From the NCBI RefSeq assembly GCF_002119765.1, contig NZ_CP021112.1:3528501-3592500 (forward strand): DNA of 64,000 nucleotides, given 5' to 3'. Origin of the DNA: Pseudorhodoplanes sinuspersici. Its GTDB lineage: Bacteria; Pseudomonadota; Alphaproteobacteria; Rhizobiales; Xanthobacteraceae. Below the pieces are notes generated by a model. That model was given only the letters and a program-made list of their open reading frames with translations. It made no database searches and had not been told where the DNA came from. Positions 61,045 to 64,000 of the stretch are shown one piece after another. Made by a program: the position numbers and the translations under genes. Numbering within the stretch: the first letter of the stretch is position 1; each line of letters begins with the position of its first letter.

Positions 61045-62196
61045 ATGAGACTTGTAGTCAGACTGCTGGCAACTGCGGCAGCAATGGTGCTGTCGGTGCC
61101 CCTTGCACAGGCGCAGCAGGCGCCGATCAAGATCGGATCGGTGTTGTCGGTGACCGGTGGCGCGTCATTCCTCGGCGATCCCGAGAAGAAGACGTTGGAA
61201 ATGTATGTCGCCGACATTAACGCCAAGGGCGGCATCAACGGTCGCAAGGTCGAGGCCATCATTTATGACGATGCCAGCGACCCCAATCAGGCGCGCACTT
61301 TCGCGACCCGCCTGATCGAGCAGGACAAGGTCGATGCGCTGCTCGCAGGTTCCACCACGGCCAGCACGATGGCGATCATTCCGCTGGCGGAAGACGCAGA
61401 GATTCCGCTGATCAATTTTGCCGGCGCGGTGCAGGCGGTGACGCCGGTCAAGAAATGGAATTTCAAGACCCCGCATACCGATCTCATGGCCTGCGAGAAG
61501 ATTTTCGAGGACATGAAGAAGCGCAATCTCACCAAGATCGCGATGATCTCCGGCGCCGATGCCTTCGGAAAATCGATGCGCGACCAATGCATGACCGTGA
61601 ACAAGAAATATGGCATCGAGGTCCTTCACGAGGAAACCTATCAGCCGCGCGACAACGACATGACCGCGCAGCTCACCAACATCAAGGGCAAAGCCGGCGT
61701 GCAGGCGGTGCTCAATCCGGGCTTCAGCCAGGGGCCGGCGATTGTCACCCGCAACTACAAGCAGCTCGGCATTCCCTATCCGCTCTATCAGAGCCATGGC
61801 GTCGGCACGAAGCAGTTCATCGAACTTGCCACACCGGCTGCCGCTGAAGGCGTGCGTCTGCCGGCTGCCGCGCTGCTTGTCGCCGACAAGCTGCCGGACA
61901 GCGATCCGCAGAAGAAAGTCGTGACCGAATACAAGAAAACCTACGAGGCCAAGACCGGTCAGCCGGTCTCGACCTTCGGCGGACACATGTATGACGGCCT
62001 GATGATCCTGGTCGAGGCGATGAAGCGCGCGGGCGGCCCCGACAAGGCCAAGGTGCGCGACGAGATCGAGAAGACCAAGAACTTCATGGGCACCGGCGGC
62101 GTCGTCAACATGTCGCCGTCCGATCACCTCGGTCTCGATCTGTCGGCCTTCCGTATGCTGGAGATCAAGAACGGCGACTGGACGGTTGTGAATTAG
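61045..62196 (+). CDS. Branched-chain-amino-acid-type ABC substrate-binding protein
   Basis: The 383-residue exported receptor has a Sec signal peptide ending at AQAQ (residue about 23) and the LivK/Peripla_BP_6 fold: IKIGSVLSVTGGASFLGDPE, AGSTTASTMAIIPLAEDAE, AMISGADAFGKSMRDQ. The ATG at 61045 has GGGAGGATATAAG before it. It is followed by LivH and LivM genes. Proximity to paaN suggests that it binds an aromatic acid rather than an amino acid. Confidence 0.92.
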   Translation: MRLVVRLLATAAAMVLSVPLAQAQQAPIKIGSVLSVTGGASFLGDPEKKTLEMYVADINAKGGINGRKVEAIIYDDASDPNQARTFATRLIEQDKVDALLAGSTTASTMAIIPLAEDAEIPLINFAGAVQAVTPVKKWNFKTPHTDLMACEKIFEDMKKRNLTKIAMISGADAFGKSMRDQCMTVNKKYGIEVLHEETYQPRDNDMTAQLTNIKGKAGVQAVLNPGFSQGPAIVTRNYKQLGIPYPLYQSHGVGTKQFIELATPAAAEGVRLPAAALLVADKLPDSDPQKKVVTEYKKTYEAKTGQPVSTFGGHMYDGLMILVEAMKRAGGPDKAKVRDEIEKTKNFMGTGGVVNMSPSDHLGLDLSAFRMLEIKNGDWTVVN

Positions 62197-62215
62197 GGCA
62201 CAAGAAGCCTAGAGA

Positions 62216-62305
62216 CGCGTCATGGCCGGGCTTGTCCCGGCCATCCATCTTGCTTGAGACGAAGGGAAGACGTGGATGCCCGCAACAAGTGCGGGCATGA
62301 CAGAG
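62216..62305. repeat. Intergenic repeat, family B, between SBP gene and livH
   Basis: CGTCATGGCCGGGCTTGTCC and the CCGGCCAT arm form one hairpin; TGCCCGCAACAAGTGCGGGCA forms a second. It is a shorter relative of the ureG-flanking repeats. Confidence 0.75.
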
Positions 62306-62324
62306 TCAGCACAGCGGCAAGGCA

Positions 62325-63197
62325 ATGCCCGAATTTCTCCAATTCCTCTTTTCCGGCCTGACCATCGGCGCGATCTATGCCCTGGTCGCGCTGGGATTCA
62401 CGCTGATCTACAACGCCTCCGACGTGATCAATTTTGCGCAGGGCGAATTCGTCATGATCGGCGGCATGGTGACCTTCTTCGCCGTCGCAGCCGGCATCCC
62501 GCTGCCGATCGCGGCATTGATCGCGCTCGTGACGGCCATCGTCATCGGCATGCTGCTGCATCTCCTGGCGATCGAACCGGCCAAGGGCGCGTCGCCGGTG
62601 ACGCTGATCATCATCACCATCGGCGCTTCGATCCTGCTGCGCGGTGTCGCGGCGGTGGTGTTCGACAAGAATTATCATTCCTATCCGCCATTCGCAGGCA
62701 GTGATCCGATCCAGATCGGCGGTGCGACGGTGTTGCCGCAGAGCCTGATCGTGCTGCTCGGCACGTTGCTGATCGTCGTCGCGCTGTGGGTGCTGACGAC
62801 CAGGACCATGATCGGCAAAGCGATGACCGCAACCGCGACCAATAGGCTCGCAGCGCGGCTCGTCGGCATCAACACGGCGCTGATCGTCGGCCTGTCTTTT
62901 GGCGTCTCGGCGGCGATCGGCGCGATCGGCGGCATTCTGGTGACGCCGATCACGCTGACGAATTACGATGTCGGTACGCTGCTGGCATTGAAGGGCTTTG
63001 CCGCGGCGATGCTCGGCGGCATGGGCCATCCCGTCGGCGCCGTTGTCGGCGGTCTGATTGTCGGACTGCTGGAGACCTTTGGCGCCGGCTATATTTCTTC
63101 CGCCTACAAGGATGCGATCGCCTTCCTTGTCATTCTCGCTGTGCTGTTCGTCATGCCGCAAGGTTTGTTCGGCCGCGCCGGCGTCGAGCGTGTGTGA
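62325..63197 (+). CDS. Branched-chain-amino-acid-type ABC permease LivH
   Basis: The 290-residue permease has about eight membrane helices: IGAIYALVALGFTLIYNASD and VINFAQGEFVMIGGM are the LivH signature, and KAMTATATNRLAARLVGINT is the EAA-like loop. It pairs with the LivM homologue that follows after one base. Confidence 0.95.
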   Translation: MPEFLQFLFSGLTIGAIYALVALGFTLIYNASDVINFAQGEFVMIGGMVTFFAVAAGIPLPIAALIALVTAIVIGMLLHLLAIEPAKGASPVTLIIITIGASILLRGVAAVVFDKNYHSYPPFAGSDPIQIGGATVLPQSLIVLLGTLLIVVALWVLTTRTMIGKAMTATATNRLAARLVGINTALIVGLSFGVSAAIGAIGGILVTPITLTNYDVGTLLALKGFAAAMLGGMGHPVGAVVGGLIVGLLETFGAGYISSAYKDAIAFLVILAVLFVMPQGLFGRAGVERV

Positions 63198-63198
63198 C

Positions 63199-64000
63199 AT
63201 GACAAGCCTCTGGCGAACATATGGTGCCGTGCTGATTGTGGCTGTCGTGGTCGCAGCGCTGCCGTACATCGTGCCGTCGACATTTTATCTCCGCATCGCC
63301 GCGCTGGTTTTCATTTTCAGCATCGCCGTTCTGGGGCTGAACCTGTTGATGGGATTTGCCGGGCAGGTGAGCCTTGGTCATGCTGGCTTCTTCGGCATCG
63401 GTGCTTACGCCGTTGCCGTTGCGCCGACGCATTTCGGTATGCCTGGCTGGCTTGCCTTGATTCTCGGCGTTGCTTTGGCCGGGTTGCTCGCGTTTATCAT
63501 CGGCCGGCCGATCCTGAAGCTAAAAGGTCATTATCTTGCGGTGGCGACGCTCGGCATGGGCATTCTCATTGCGATGGTGTTCACCAATGAAGCGCGCTTC
63601 ACGGGGGGCCCGGACGGCATGGCGGTGCCGCGACTGGTGCTGTTCGGTTGGGTCGCGCGCGGTTCCGTCACCTGGTACTGGATTTCCGGTTGCACGCTGG
63701 TGCTGGCGGTGCTGCTTGCGGTCAATCTGATCGATAGCCCGACTGGCCGCGCCTTGCGCGCCATCCATGACAGCGAGGTCGCCTCGCGCGTGCTTGGGAT
63801 CGACGTCGCGCGCTACAAGCTGATCGCGTTTGTGTTGTCAGCGATCTATGCCGCACTCGCCGGCGCCTATCTTGCGCTGTTCGATGGTCTGGTGACCCCG
63901 GCGACGGCCGGCTTCCTGCGCTCGATCGAATTCGTCACCATGGCGGTCCTCGGTGGTCTCGGCTCGATCCTCGGCAGTGTGGTCGGCGCGGCTTTGCTGA
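63199..64000 (+). CDS. Branched-chain-amino-acid-type ABC permease LivM, partial
   Basis: The ATG at 63199 lies one base after the livH stop; the frame stays open to the window edge (267 codons). It shows the LivM signature LMGFAGQVSLGHAGFFGIGA near residue 53 and the EAA-like loop GRALRAIHDSEVASRVLGID near 200. The C-terminus and the expected ATPase genes lie outside. Confidence 0.93.
   Translation, partial: MTSLWRTYGAVLIVAVVVAALPYIVPSTFYLRIAALVFIFSIAVLGLNLLMGFAGQVSLGHAGFFGIGAYAVAVAPTHFGMPGWLALILGVALAGLLAFIIGRPILKLKGHYLAVATLGMGILIAMVFTNEARFTGGPDGMAVPRLVLFGWVARGSVTWYWISGCTLVLAVLLAVNLIDSPTGRALRAIHDSEVASRVLGIDVARYKLIAFVLSAIYAALAGAYLALFDGLVTPATAGFLRSIEFVTMAVLGGLGSILGSVVGAALL

Noticed and set aside
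1-64000. tRNA/rRNA genes, CRISPR arrays, insertion sequences, prophage or integrase genes
   Set aside because: None was recognised on either strand; the repeats present are short palindromic elements without spacer-repeat periodicity or transposase genes.

Overview
The window looks like chromosomal DNA of a high-GC alphaproteobacterium of the order Hyphomicrobiales (Bradyrhizobium/Pseudolabrys/Xanthobacteraceae-like). This rests on protein character, on gene order (urt-ure, paa), and on several families of short palindromic intergenic repeats, including the one whose chance translation reads GLDPAI...KPGHD. About 70 genes are visible. No tRNA, rRNA, CRISPR array, prophage or insertion sequence was recognised. 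Coding density is high and most operons are joined by ATGA-type overlaps.

Layout. (1) 1-7.7 kb: a partial MmgE/PrpD gene, an IclR regulator, an HMG-CoA-lyase-like and an OYE-like enzyme pair, a divergent aryl-CoA ligase, a small exported protein and a Crp/Fnr regulator; this resembles a CoA-dependent aromatic-acid route. (2) 8.1-14 kb: a complete NitT/TauT ABC importer, then an LVIVD beta-propeller protein and a COG0523 (CobW-type) metallochaperone. (3) 14.3-22.5 kb: a sugar-isomerase-like TIM barrel, a TctABC tricarboxylate transporter, a TetR regulator, an acyl-CoA dehydrogenase and a FadJ-type fusion. (4) 22.7-30 kb: class II aldolase, three paralogous NitT/TauT substrate-binding proteins with no permease or ATPase beside them, a dehydrogenase, a thioesterase, an aldo/keto reductase, an SMR transporter and a VOC dioxygenase. 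(5) 30-38 kb: a phytase-like esterase with a triple Pho-box-like repeat, a sulfite-oxidase-like/reductase pair, a DUF938 methyltransferase, a CopD-like protein, then GalC/LigK-like aldolase, GalB-like hydratase, GntR and Pht5-like decarboxylase (phthalate/protocatechuate 4,5-cleavage type functions).

(6) 38.2-50.5 kb: urea import and hydrolysis: urtABCDE behind a sigma-54-type promoter, then ureD-ureA-orf-ureB-ureC-orf-ureE-ureF-ureG. Urea enters through UrtABCDE and is split by UreABC; UreDEFG load nickel. Two extra genes lie inside the cluster: a 63-residue His-containing membrane protein and an exported protein with two TonB-C-like repeats. (7) 50.6-61 kb: the aerobic phenylacetate pathway: paaX, paaABCDE (phenylacetyl-CoA epoxidase), then on the other strand a TetR regulator, paaK, paaI and paaG, and divergently paaN. 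(8) 61-64 kb: a branched-chain-amino-acid-type ABC importer (SBP, LivH, partial LivM) that probably belongs with the paa genes.

The most unusual signals are at the ure/paa junctions. Copies of one palindromic repeat lie in frame in front of ureF and paaD, so both proteins appear to carry repeat-encoded N-terminal extensions. A second repeat family flanks ureG as direct repeats; the downstream copy carries a nested insertion and abuts a paaX gene whose in-frame start codon is missing beside a C6 tract. Also notable are the Pho-box-like triple repeat before the phytase-like gene, the paired GntR operators, the sigma-54 promoter of urt and the urtA-urtB hairpin.
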